Shown: one piece after another, positions 12,076 through 22,348 of the stretch | Numbering within the stretch: the first letter of the stretch is position 1 | Layout: every line of letters starts with the position of its first letter | Source: Parastagonospora avenae f. sp. tritici 18332-5 | Lineage: Eukaryota; Ascomycota; Dothideomycetes; Pleosporales; Phaeosphaeriaceae | Assembly (NCBI GenBank): GCA_022559985.1 | Contig: JAFJTR010000094.1 | Location: 47,586 to 111,585, forward strand | Direction: 5' to 3' | DNA length: 64,000 bases | Notes under the pieces: model-generated | Seen by the model: only the letters and a program-made list of their open reading frames with translations | Told to the model about the DNA's origin: nothing | Databases searched by the model: none | Made by a program: the position numbers and the translations under genes

Positions 12076-14071
12076 ATGCCAGCTATCAAGAGGGAAGAGA
12101 GCCCGGAGCCGCCGATCGCATCAATTGCGTCCGCTGTCTCCCCAAGTGAGCTCTCAAAGACAGCGTCAGCGTCAGTGCCGACACACCGCCATCTACCTAG
12201 CAAAGAACGAGATGCCAGTCTGTCTGAGCTACAACGAGCCATGCTGCCGCCCCCGCGACCCGCTGGGAAGCCTTCCTTGGTAGCCAAAACGCCACACCTT
12301 GGTCGGTCAGTGTACACTGGCAGCTCTCCCCGTAAGTTTGCGCTGCAAGTGCTTGGTAACAACAGCAGTCGTCTTAATGTTCCCCCACCGGTGTTCTCGC
12401 GCCTTCCATCCCGACTTGGTTCCGCCATAGCAACGGGTCGCGTCAACAAGAAAACAGCGCCGACAACAACAACTCGCAACAGAACACCAAACTTGCCCAA
12501 GATCACACACCTCACGAAGCACATCAAACCTAAGAAGGACGCAACGAAAGCGAAACGCAACACAATGGACGAGCGCGATTTCGCCAATGGCGGTGATTAC
12601 GTTGGCGGAGATGAGTTTTTCGATTTCCCGCCTATGATGCTTCAAGGTTTGTCAAGCTCCCAGCGCATTGAACCATACTGACCTGGCATAGAACATGATG
12701 ATATTGTCACGCTCCCCCGAGAGCAGCTCGAAGAACTTCAGTATTCTGTACAGACGCTGCAGCATGCCAACGCTACCAACGAGCAGAAACGTCAGTCACA
12801 ACCCCCATAGCATACTCCAGGACATCGCATCCAATGCTGGCCAAGCCAGTGCGCGAGCGATGTCATGTGACTATCTTTAACCTCTTCCTCTTTGACCTGT
12901 GCCGATGCTGACTACTGCACAGTGCAAGACCAGGGCCACTTGATCATCGAGCTGGTGAGCTTTAACCAGAGGACGCACGTCGCCCTTGAGGAGATCCACG
13001 CGTGCATGGGGAGTCTTCGATCCGCGACACCCCTGCAGATACCCCAGGAGCCGAGCTCTGTACTCGGTACTCCGTTCCAGCCAATGTCTGCCCATCGCGC
13101 TTCTAACGAAGATCGCTCAAGGAGTCCTTCTCCAGATCGCGACAACTACAGGGCGCGAGACGAGCCGGGCAAAGGTAGAAAGGATAAGGGCCGCAAACCA
13201 CTGGAGATTCAGATTCCAGGCAAGATGTACGTGGGTCCTGCGAACGGCTTGCCGACCCCACTCACGCACTCTGCGGTAAGTTTATTCCTCTGGAGATGAA
13301 ATGAGTGTTAGCAACTGACAAGTCATGCAGGGACACATGGATCGCTCTCCCATTACGCCCCTCACGCCTGGCCGCACTGGTCCCCCGAACGGTTCGAAGA
13401 AGCCGAACACCTGCATCAACAAACGCGGTATTCATAACCTTGATAAGATGGTGGCGCCTATGTACGCGCAGCTCCCACTCCTGCCACTCACTGATACCGA
13501 GATTATCGTATACTTCTTCAACAGCCTCCGTCGGCCGATCGTGTCTCTGCGCTTGTATGCGCGGGGATGGGGCCCGGCGGCGATCAGCGATACTGTGAAC
13601 GAGTACAGGATGGTGGAGCCAGCGTACCTTCGCAATACCTGCTCGGTAAAATGCACTACTGCGATCAAGAAGGGCATCGAGAAGTATGGGGCCGACTGGG
13701 AGGCGGAAAATCGGGCTATGTTTGGAAGCGAAGCCACCCTCGACGATAAGGCTACGGACATGATTCGCCTGGACACCAACGAGCAGGAGCTAGCAGTCGA
13801 CTTTGAGCTGCGCGCGCTCTGTACTGGCCTTCGCAAACACCCCGGACAGGACCAAGGTGGCATCTTCACTCGCTGCGTGCAGTGGTGCGAGGACTACGAC
13901 GCCGACTACAAGCTTTCAAACGTCTGGGAGTTGGCCGACGATCTCAAAGCTGGCCGTACTCCGAGCCGATTTGCTAGTGCGGCTGAAGATGACTCTATCT
14001 CAACTGCTGCAACCGAGGACATAGAGGACTCCGTCATTGGCAAGGACACGGACACCTCGTCTCAAGAATAG
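12076..14071 (+). CDS. RCVQYA-family protein, copy A
   Basis: Four exons, 12076-12646, 12692-12790, 12923-13275 and 13331-14071, all with consensus splice sites and matching phases, giving 587 aa. ATG 12076 (MPAIKREESPEP) is preferred; an in-frame ATG at 11986 would add 30 residues. The N-terminal 340 residues are disordered, S/P/T- and K/R-rich, with a short coiled coil (LPREQLEELQYSVQTLQ). Module I is around PLTDTEIIVYFFNSLRRPIV then GWGPAAISDTVNEYR. Module II is FELRALCTGLRKHPG then FTRCVQWCEDYDADYK. The tail is acidic and Ser-rich. Family resemblance to the copies at 24.2 and 30.2 kb is direct (compare TRCVQW with TRCVQY). Function unknown; basic clusters suggest a nuclear protein. One of the best-preserved copies. 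Confidence 0.7.
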
Positions 14072-14795
14072 GGCTACCCATAATGTTGTTGCGGCTTTGG
14101 CGATTTCGGTTTCCGTGTGCTGCCGGTATTGGCCTATCTAGTACCTATGTATTGTGGTGGACCATTGCCATCGCAGTCTGTGCTGCACATCGTCTGCGTT
14201 GCGCTCGAGCGATGGATTATCGACCACGCTCAAATGAGACAGATTGGAGATGTATTGAGGAGGTTAAGTATAGAGTCTGTGTCGATTTGACGGTGGTTAA
14301 TGCTGGGTTGGAAAATTGATCTTGAGATCGGTTTGTATAGTACTGGGCGGTCGAATGTCGCATCACCAGCGAGATCACTCGATAATACAAACTCACATCT
14401 AAACCCTGTATGCCTTCACACTACTGGAATTGCCGAACAGCGGACACTGCTGTCGGGTCATTGTGCGGCTCACCGCCAATAGCAAGTGAGAGCGCCCGTC
14501 CAAGGTACCATCTAGCACCTAGCTTCCCCGACCCTCAATATCCAAGGTGACTGAGCCCCGTTACTGCCTTATGACGAATCTCATGATTTCTTGCGCAGTA
14601 TTTAAAGCTCATTGCATGTCTTGACGCTCTCTACTAACACTTGCGGCGATAACTCAGAGCAAAATGAGCATTTACTTTTCACCAGATTACGTCTTCACCT
14701 TCCAGCCACCTTGAAGCGGTGAGTCAACAGTTCCCGCACCTCCCCCTACAGGCTCACCACAACCTTCGCTTCCTAAACAAACGTTCTCCAACAAT

Positions 14796-16045
14796 ATGCA
14801 TCACCAACAGCATATCCCGCCCCAGCATCAGCAGCAACAACAGCAACAGCAACAGCACCAGCAGCCGATGATGTCGCAAGTGCCTCCGGGCTACGCTGAC
14901 CCATCCTCGCCGTTCACCATGCCCATGAACTATATATAGGGCAAGGCTTCGCCAATTTTGGAGCCTCGCCGTACATTGCGGCCAATTCCAACGTCTACAA
15001 CGCCGGCAGCTACCCACAGCAGCCCTCGACGATCCCATCGGATAGGCCCTCAGGCTACGTTGACCAGTCTTCGTTCGGCATTGCGCCAGCCCACTATCCT
15101 CAGTCGATTTCCCAGGGTTTCGACACGTCGGCGTACGACTGGTCCACATATAATGTAGCCGCCCTCCAGCAGCAACAGCCTGCGATGATGCCGCAAAGCC
15201 ATCCAGGATACTTCAGCGAGTATGCCCCTGTCACGCCGCCTAGCCAGCAGCAGCCACACCTGATGACGCCGCAAATGTGTTCAGGATACACTATGGTGCC
15301 GATGGATCAACAGGTGCCCACCCCTCCGACAGCCTCTCCAGCCCCTCGTCAGGGTCTCAGACGTGCTGCGGATGATGGACCCGTTGTGTCACCAGCGAAG
15401 CGACAGGCGATTGTCGGCCACAATCTGATACGTCAGTCGCCAGTCAACCAGATGGATTCCCTGGCTGTTGAAGCGCAGCGTGTTGCGGCGAAGAGAGCCA
15501 CTCACGCTGAAAAGCTTCGTAAAGTCCAGCTTCTTCAAGCTGAGGCTCGTGCCAAAGCTGAGGCAGCTGAGGCAAAGAGGTGGGAGGATTTGGAGAGACA
15601 ACAGGCGGAGTTTGCAGCTGAGCAAGATCGCCTCAGGGCCGAGCACGAGCAGGCAGAGCAAGCCAAGGCCGAAGCTGCGGCACAAAAGGCTCGCAACGAC
15701 CAGGTCGCTGAGGAACTCCGCATCGCGAAAGAAGAGCGTTCGCGTTGGGTCGCCCGCGCAGAAGAGCTTCGTAGCGACCCCGGCGCCAACTTCCACAGCT
15801 ACCCGGAGAGGCTGGAGTACTTTCCTCTCCGAGAGGGCGAGGAAAAAAACCAATACATGATGGACCTGCTCGCAAACTGCCCCCTGTTGAGGTCGAAGCC
15901 GGGTGATGATTGGTACGATATCATCATATTCGCTAAAGAACACTGGGAGGACTACCTCACTCTCAAGGACTACAAGGAGACGCTCGCACGCGTCAACAAG
16001 AAGAGGGAGAAAGTCGCGGCTCAGGCTACCCGTTCAAAACGATAG
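14796..16045 (+). pseudogene. Poly-Q, coiled-coil protein distantly related to the RCVQYA family, copy B, frameshifted
   Basis: From ATG 14796 the frame encodes a His/Gln-rich start with about nine consecutive Gln, then reaches MPMNYI and a TAG at 14937. From about 14939 a second frame continues without a break as GQGFANFGASPYIAANSN up to the stop at 16045. Removing one TA unit from the TATATATA run (14931-14938) would join both. The second half has an NLS-like SPAKRQA, a long Ala/Glu/Gln/Arg coiled coil (about 15480-15790) and a C-terminal block (PLLRSKPGDDWYDIIIFAKE, then EDYLTLKDYKETLARV) that aligns loosely with module II of its neighbours. The intact product would be about 415 aa. It is a real slippage mutation or an assembly error. 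The family link is weaker than for the other copies. Confidence 0.5.
14931..14938 (+). repeat. TA dinucleotide run causing a frameshift
   Basis: TATATATA at the exact point where the two reading frames of the poly-Q gene meet. One unit fewer gives a continuous frame (MNYIGQGF). Confidence 0.6.
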
Positions 16046-16392
16046 TGGCTTGAGGCACTCCTACCTATGGTATCATACAGAGTGGAGCGGGATTTTAAGG
16101 CATTCAAGGCGGGCGTTTGAGGACTCAGAACATTAAAGGCGGGCGTTCAAATTTCACGACGTTGGGGCATCGCATATGGAGTATCCGGTATACCCATCAC
16201 ATCAGGTTTGTGAGCCAAGCACAGCATCATGGAATTATCGCGATGACGGAGAATCGCGCTGCTTGAATATTTTTACTTGCTGGAGTTATTATTTTCTTCT
16301 TTTCCTCTCAACTAATGCGCTGGATAGTTACGTCTATATACAATACTAGGACTGTGTCCACCAAAGCCTCGCACTGTTAATGATATATCGTG

Positions 16393-17560
16393 ATGCCTAC
16401 GTCTGAGTCTCCATGTCTACAGGGCTGCGCAATGATCCGGACACTATTACAAAAGCCAATTCAAGCAGCTCTTCTGATGAGGCTAGAAGCAGCGAACACA
16501 AGGGAGAAAGAAATTCTTGCAGCAAAGACAGCCGGATCGATGGACACATCCCCTGCCCGTGCTCTCGTACAGATTCGCCAAAAGCACGACCGATCAAACC
16601 CAAATCTGCGCCGGGGAAATCACATCTCAAGTAATCTGCGGCCTCTGATCAGCACAAAAGGTCGAAACGACACAATGTCCGAGGAAATAATGGGGGAAAA
16701 ACACGCTTTCATCGCGCCCAAGTTGCCAACGACTGGCCTGCTCAACGTATTCTCAAACTATAACCACCTTGACATCGGTCCATACTTAAACTTCCTAAAG
16801 TACCTTGAGACAACAGCGGGCGACGTGCAGGAGGAAGACATGTTTCAATCTGAGTTGCCAAAAGCTTTACGCCCAAAACAGTATAGCGAGTGGCTTCGAT
16901 CACTGCTTCCAATCGAAGGCGGCGTACCAACCTTCCGAGGCCTTAGAACACCTGCTGTGGAAGATCTATCGCTACTCGCGCGATGCATTCGCTTCGCAAA
17001 GTCTCGCGCCGAAGAACACGTGTGCTGGGCTGTCCACCCAAAACATGTCATATTGATATGCGAGTACACCAACAACTATGGCGTTTCACATGATCGATAT
17101 GGATTCAAGGGTGAGCATCCGGGACTGGAATCTATTCCATTTGAAGGCGTGCGCCCATTCTTAGGATTAGACAAATGATCTATCGGACTATGAGTCCTCG
17201 TAGTTGCCAGGAGGTGTGATCGATCTGGATTTGGCTGGTCCATGCTGCGTAGCCCCAGACCTGATCGCCCCTGGAGGCTTTCCTATGCCGCATGATGCTC
17301 ATTCTCATGTGCCAGGCAACGATGGGGCCGTTGACCCCAACAACGTCCCCGGCCTCACTTTTCAGCATCCAGTAAATCCGCTGTCAAGCAAGGACCTCCA
17401 CTGGTCGTTGCTCACCAGCACTTTCGGTCATATGGAATATGACACGAACTTCAATGCCTCAGCATTCAGCGACTTCCCGCTCGAGGAGTTCGACATTGCC
17501 ATGTCGGCGGAATTGTTCGCCTGTCTGGATGGTGAAACTCAGTCCTGCTGTCAGATATGA
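16393..17560 (+). CDS. RCVQYA-family protein, copy C, 3' end in an LTR
   Basis: Two exons, 16393-17110 and 17211-17560, with an inferred 100-nt intron (donor GTGAGC, acceptor TTGCCAG) that keeps phase and gives 355 aa. Module II is clear (VPTFRGLRTPAVEDLSLLAR, then CIRFAKSRAEEHVCW); module I is poorly kept. The last four codons and the stop lie inside a solo LTR (17549-17730), so the present C-terminus was created by that insertion. Without the LTR and one duplication the frame would run on for about 14 codons. An overlapping frame at 16413-16634 encodes a Ser/Lys-rich stretch that looks at least as much like a disordered N-terminus, so the true 5' end is uncertain. Function unknown. Confidence 0.5.
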
Positions 17561-17730
17561 GCGAGGCTGGGCTGTAACACAGGCTCGGCTAGAATGGTAA
17601 TGCATGGAATGGACTGTGCAGCTGGTCGCACAAGGGCGGGGGATAAAACCATCTGTTCATAGATCAGACGAAGGACACACAATCACTCACGTCAATCATC
17701 AACATCATTAAGAACCCTTTAGATCTCACA
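17549..17730 (-). mobile_element. Solo LTR, type B, with perfect 5-bp target duplication
   Basis: 182 bp with TG...CA ends (TGTCAGATATGAG at one side, AGATCTCACA at the other). It is flanked by CCTGC at 17544-17548 and CCTGC at 17731-17735. It is a reverse-complement relative of 59571-59749 along its whole length, for instance the block TTTTATCCCCCGCCCTTGTG. The short size, TG/CA termini and 5-bp duplication fit a solo LTR of a retrotransposon. A miniature element that duplicates 5 bp is the alternative. Confidence 0.75.
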
Positions 17731-17735
17731 CCTGC

Positions 17736-18605
17736 TCTGTATTTGAAGCCATCCGTCCAAGATCCTTGGTTCACTTTTAGATATGGGGCTTCTACCGTCT
17801 TTCCCGGCGTCTGATGACCCTCACATCTTGTTTCACAGGCGTGAAGCAAAAGGGCGTCAAGGTACCTTGCGTGGTAGATCGATAAATGATTTGAATCTGA
17901 AATTGGTTTTTCGACACTGTGTAGTTTCTTTAACTCGGAGCATGGAGTGAACCGACTTCTAACGATATATGTTCAAAAGCTTTAGAGATTGAATTTTCAA
18001 AGCTTTCGGTGCGTACGACGCTGGAATTAGGTTTGAACGTGAATGAGCACTGCTAGATTATGATAGAACAAGCAGTAAATCGCTGTTATCCTTCCGCTAT
18101 ACTCATCTACTCCCGCAATGTAGTCACTACAGCAAACGATTGCGATTGTTCAGAGCGCACTTGATGTGTACAATCTGGAGGTGCAAGCGTACATACATGC
18201 ACGATCAGCAAGCTGCATCTGGCGCTAATGTATCATCGCGCTCCGACTGAACTCTGTCAGGAGTCTCATCGGCGGCCTCTATAGACACTCTCATTCTCGA
18301 AGTGTCCATTGCCAAATCCCTGCTTACGGGATCCAGCCCCACCTCAAGCCGCGGCAGAGGTGAAGGAGCCCCAACCCCCCCGATTTCCGCATGACGGGTC
18401 GGCATTTCGCTCGATGAACCTCCGTCCCCACCGTGTGTATGGTCAAATTAGCTCTGCAAACTCCACAACTTTGAAAACCAGCGCATCAGAATCTCCTGCG
18501 TCCAAGTGCACACTCAAATTTTCAACAAGATCTCGTGACCGCTTAGTCCTCGCGTCAAAGCAGTTCACCCAAGGTATACATTAAAGCTTATGGAGACATA
18601 CTCGC
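17736..18605. other. Gene-free stretch after the LTR
   Basis: AT-rich and without a supported gene. Open frames at 18205-18405 (minus) and 18309-18584 (plus) have no motif. Confidence 0.4.
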
Positions 18606-18998
18606 ATGCGCGCCTTCACTAACAATTCCATCAGCACCTGGGCGCGTTCGACTCAGGCATCTCAAGCCATGATTTCAGCGGGTCCCAAGGATCGTTCCAA
18701 CGTCTTCGGCCGCAAGGCCCCATCCAGGAATTTCCGCCTGCCAAAGGCTGAGGCCATCCTCGTAACCGAATTCTTCGTATACTTTCCGAACAGCATGCGC
18801 AGCTACAGCTTCCTTCAGCATTGTATCCCCGCCGGCGCCGACCAGAAGACGATGGCGAACATGGTCAACCTCCACCGCAAGTGGGAAAAGTGGCCGGCTG
18901 AGACTAATTCTGTCTACAAGCTTCTCGTAAAGGAGTTCCAGGACAATTTCGGCAAGAAGTGGAGCATCCGTAAGCACATCGACGACAATGAAGACAAC

Positions 18999-19079
18999 GA
19001 CGACAAAGACGACAAAGACGACAAAGACGACAAAGACGACAAAGACGACAAAGACGACAAAGACGACAAAGACGACAAC
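18999..19079 (+). repeat. 9-bp minisatellite (GACGACAAA)n
   Basis: Eight perfect GACGACAAA units followed by a variant, encoding Asp-Asp-Lys repeats in one frame and Thr-Thr-Lys in the next. It lies exactly between the two modules of copy D. Confidence 0.9.
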
Positions 19080-19266
19080 GAAGACATACCCTATTGTGTG
19101 GAATGCTCAAGACCTCACGCTTAAAAACGTGCTTCTCGCTTGCGAAGTCCACCCCAAGACGAATACGGCGGGCAAGATCACGAATCCGCTCATTGACAAC
19201 ATTCCCTTTGCCGACCTGGCCATCAATGTTGTCCGTCACCTTTCCTACTCTGCTGTTGACGGCTTC

Positions 19267-19310
19267 ATGTTGATACGGGCTTTATGTTGATACGGGCTTT
19301 ATGTTGATAC
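19267..19310 (+). repeat. 17-bp tandem duplication in copy D
   Basis: ATGTTGATACGGGCTTT occurs twice, then a third partial copy ATGTTGATAC leads into GCTGCGTCCAG. The net 34 extra bases shift the frame by one just upstream of the RCVQYA signature. Confidence 0.9.
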
Positions 19311-20086
19311 GCTGCGTCCAGTATGCCGAACTCCACCCGGAGAAGGGCTACCTGCTCCCGCGCGACTTCAGCAAGCTGATGCGCAAGCTTGGAGACGGTC
19401 GCACCCTCAAAGCCAAGCAATGCGACAATGCCTCGATCCTTTGCTGGAAGAACAAGGGCACCTGGGCTCCTGGCGAGCTTCGTCAAGTTGAGGCCTTCCC
19501 GGTCGTCGTTGAAGACTCCGACGACGATGATGATCAAGATACTGCGGCTTCCGGCGTGATTGCTGCTACTGCATCTCGCCCTTTCAGTTTTGCTCCCATT
19601 TCTGGCTTTGGCAGCTTTCAAGTCCAGGGCCTCTCTACTCACCCACCCTTCTAGAGCCATCCTGCTGCTCACCCTTCATCCCAGGGTCTTCCTGCTCACC
19701 CATCAATCCAGGGCCCGAATGCTCATCCGCCCTTCCAGAGCTACGCCGCTAACACGCCATATCAGGGTCTTGATAGACAGCCACCCCTATTGCACAGCCA
19801 GGCTCAGGGCTTCATACCTCCAGCAGCTCCCCACTTCCAGCCGTCTTACTACCAGGGTCGGAGCCTGTCGGATCACAAGTATCGTCAATATCTCAACTAC
19901 GCGATCAGGCGCACTGATCTCGGTCACGCGGTCAGACGCGCTGATCGCAGCGTCCGAGCAGCGCTCAGACCAGAACCCCTGAGCCCATCTTTTCTGTAGT
20001 TCTCCTCCTTAGTACAATGAAGTAAAACACCAATCGTACAGAATGCATTCATAGTTATCGTTATTTCCTTTCACTAGTGAGCCTCC

Positions 20087-20338
20087 CAACAGAGCCACTC
20101 GTTCACGCAGAACGGCTTCGTGCAGCCCACCTACTAGTACAACGGTCTGAACACCGCCAACCAGGGCAACGGCCCTCTGGTGACGTCCACCGGGTAAGGC
20201 TACTCGATGATGCACTAGCCCATTCCTGCTGTGCCTGCTCATATGCGGTTGGGTCATGTCGTCTTGGACGGCTCTTTCGACTACACCCTTTTCTACTAAA
20301 GCAGCGAGACGTCCAACGGACAGGCAGGCGACGATCGG
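20087..20338 (+). pseudogene. Decayed Q/N/G-rich coding tail
   Basis: In the frame starting with CAA at 20087 the sequence reads QQSHSFTQNGFVQPTY, then a TAG, YNGLNTANQGNG, a TAA, GYSMMH, a TAG, PIPAVPAHMRLGHVVLDG, and later FY followed by TAA. All four stops are TAG or TAA and would be CAG or CAA (Gln) before a C-to-T change; the setting is Q-rich. It shares the frame of the last part of copy D and may be its former C-terminus or that of another copy. Confidence 0.45.
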
Positions 20339-20640
20339 TGAATGCTTTGAGAGTTTCTGCGGTGACCTCTCCCCCTCCTCTTGAAGTAGCTTTAGCTACT
20401 GACGCCCTCCTCGCTACCACTTACCTTTCCCTTCGTAGGTGAGGCTGGACATGTCACCGCTAGCAGTGCAGATCAAGTTCTGGCTGCTGAGAGACTTGTG
20501 TGTGTCTTTCGGCACGGTGTCTTCAAGAGTTATGTATTGCTTCTTACCTTTCTCTCACGCAGACGTCGATATTGTCATTGTAGCTCGATAGAGGTTGTGT
20601 TTCATAGTGACTGGCGTTTTTGGTTTAGAAGACTGGTAAC

Positions 20641-20800
20641 ATGGTTGGCGTACACAAGTTAAGGTCTCAAATTTTAATGCTTCTTTCAATCACCCTCGTT
20701 TTTCTCGCACCTTCGGCCATGACAGCTTCTAAGTCTAGAGCTTTTCTACTCACCCACCCTTCCAGAGCCGCATTGACAACCCAACCAGGTCGTTGCGTGC
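20641..20800 (+). pseudogene. Diverged duplicate of a copy-D segment
   Basis: Resembles 19570-19690: CTACTCACCCACCCTTC is shared, with the flanks differing mainly by C/T and G/A changes (for example TCCAG versus TCTAG, GGGCC versus GAGCT). A short, mutated duplication of the P/Q/H-rich tail region. Confidence 0.5.
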
Positions 20801-21170
20801 TCCTTCTACGCCATACCCTCATGATTGTAAATTCCTCGCGGCTCCGCCAACACGCTGGGTTGTCTTTGTATATTCATGTTCACGAATTGGATAGGATTTT
20901 CTGTGATGCTGGAATAAGACTTTCTCTTTCTCGTGGGTAGGAATAAGTCGTAGAAACGAGTATTAGCTTGCGTAAAGATCTGGAAAATATGAAACTTTTG
21001 TGATTTTGGGTAAGGAAGCTCTTAGTTTGATTCGCCTGCGAGAATAGCCAAAAGAAACGCTTGAATTTGAAATTGATTATGATGTGCAGTCTCGAACGGA
21101 AGCAAGCAATGCTGCATGCATTATGTAAAATGTAATGAGTGTCAAAGTCCAATCGTCTCCCCAGCAAAGA

Positions 21171-21593
21171 CTATCCCAAAAACCAGACGCCAGCACCTAG
21201 GGAGAAGAGTACGGCACCGCCACGAGCGGAACCCAGGCCAGCCTTGAAGCTCTCAGCTCCTCCCGACATGCTCATACCCGCCATTGCTGATCCAGTCGCC
21301 GAAGAGCCCATCCTTCCACTCTTTGTCATCTTCGTACCAGATGGCATAACCATGCCGTCCGACATGGTCATGCCGGCTTCCATTCCTCCGGTGCGGGTAC
21401 CTGTCGGGGTCGCACTAGCGACGGCTGCAATAGGCCTGCTGTTCCATTCCATGGTGACTGCTCCACGGCTTGCAGTTGGCATGGGTTTCATGCTTGGAGT
21501 CGATGTGATGATAGACGATGATGATGATCGCTGGGCTAGGGCCATTGGAGCGGCTGCCACGAGGGCGAGAGTGATGAAGGTGGAGGGATACAT
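21171..21593 (-). CDS. Small GPI-anchor-like, Ser/Thr/Met-rich secreted protein
   Basis: Single exon, 140 aa. MYPSTFITLALVAAAPMALA is a textbook signal peptide with cleavage after ALA. The mature part is rich in Ser, Thr, Gly and Met with GM(T/S)MSG-type repeats (GGMEAGMTMSDGMVMPSG). The C-terminus ends in small residues (SARGG) followed by a hydrophobic tail (AVLFSLGAGVWFLG), the pattern of a GPI-attachment signal. It is probably an O-glycosylated cell-surface protein. No catalytic motif and no Cys framework are present. Confidence 0.75.
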   Translation of the reverse strand: MYPSTFITLALVAAAPMALAQRSSSSSIITSTPSMKPMPTASRGAVTMEWNSRPIAAVASATPTGTRTGGMEAGMTMSDGMVMPSGTKMTKSGRMGSSATGSAMAGMSMSGGAESFKAGLGSARGGAVLFSLGAGVWFLG

Positions 21594-22348
21594 TTCGTTG
21601 GACGAGTAGGGAGAGCAAGGTAATTAATGAATTGTATGCGAAGACTGTCAAAGCCTTGATGGACGTATGGGTCCGAGAGCGGATGAAGTGGGTCAGAAGC
21701 AGATTTGAGAACACTCCGCGCAGGATGCGCGAAGAGTCTTATAAAGAGCTGTTCACATCGAGGCCTTGAACAAGCGGCAGAATGATTAATGCTCTGTATC
21801 ACTCCGTGGCATTAGTTACGCGAAACTCATCGGAAGCAACTGTTCCAGCTCCCAGGGTGGGGCAGCATCATCCAGACGGCGGGCATGGATGCGACAGCCT
21901 AGCCAAGCATCGCGAATCGCATTCCCCGGAGCGCAGAACAAGATTCGAAATGTGTTGGAAAGCTTGTTGGAAGACTGTTCGAACATTGTTTCGGTTGTTT
22001 CGCCTGGAACGTTTCGAACGCGAGAACTCATGCATTGACGCTAGCACGGAGACGGGAAGGCGCGAAGTGCACGAACCGAAGTTTGTTTGCACGCCGCGCG
22101 ACCGATCACCACTCCCGGCTCCAACACTCTCACTCATCAAAACTTTCATCACGCAAACAAGACACATCTTTGGTAGATACTGCGATCCTTTCCTGATGAC
22201 TTTTCTACGTGGTTCGCCTCCATCCTGCGCGTTTCGCTAGGAGGCTATCGCCTTGTTGTCCGTCGCTGCCTCCTGTGCAACCGCCCGATGCCTACAGAGC
22301 TTTCGGGAACCCAAAGGTTCTCTGGACTCATGACACCCTCTCCGGACC
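21594..22348. other. Intergenic
   Basis: About 750 bases between two minus-strand genes. Overlapping open frames on both strands have no support. It should contain the promoter of the GPI-type gene. Confidence 0.4.

Larger units (their letters stand above)
18606..19999 (+). pseudogene. RCVQYA-family protein, copy D, broken by satellites and stops
   Basis: Module I is intact in the first frame (FRLPKAEAILVTEFFVYFPN, SMRSYSFLQHC, ADQKTMANMVNLHRKW). After KHIDDNE the frame runs into a 9-bp satellite encoding (DDK)n; the homologous reading resumes in the next frame as WNAQDLTLKNVLL and PLIDNIPFADLAINVVRHL. A 17-bp tandem duplication at 19267-19310 then shifts to the third frame, which continues as MLIRCVQYAELHPEKGYLL and PRDFSKLMRKLG. 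In that frame a TAG at 19652-19654 replaces the Gln of a repeated HPPFQ motif; the next copy of the motif still has CAG. The frame continues in H/P/Q-rich repeats to 19999. So this copy has two frame disruptions and one C-to-T stop. Confidence 0.7.

Noticed and set aside
18904..19239. Cys-Arg-Leu repeat protein on the minus strand
   Set aside because: It is only the antisense translation of the 9-bp satellite.
20009..20442. Antisense frames over the decayed copy-D tail
   Set aside because: The Q/N-rich reading on the plus strand explains the sequence better, including its stop pattern.
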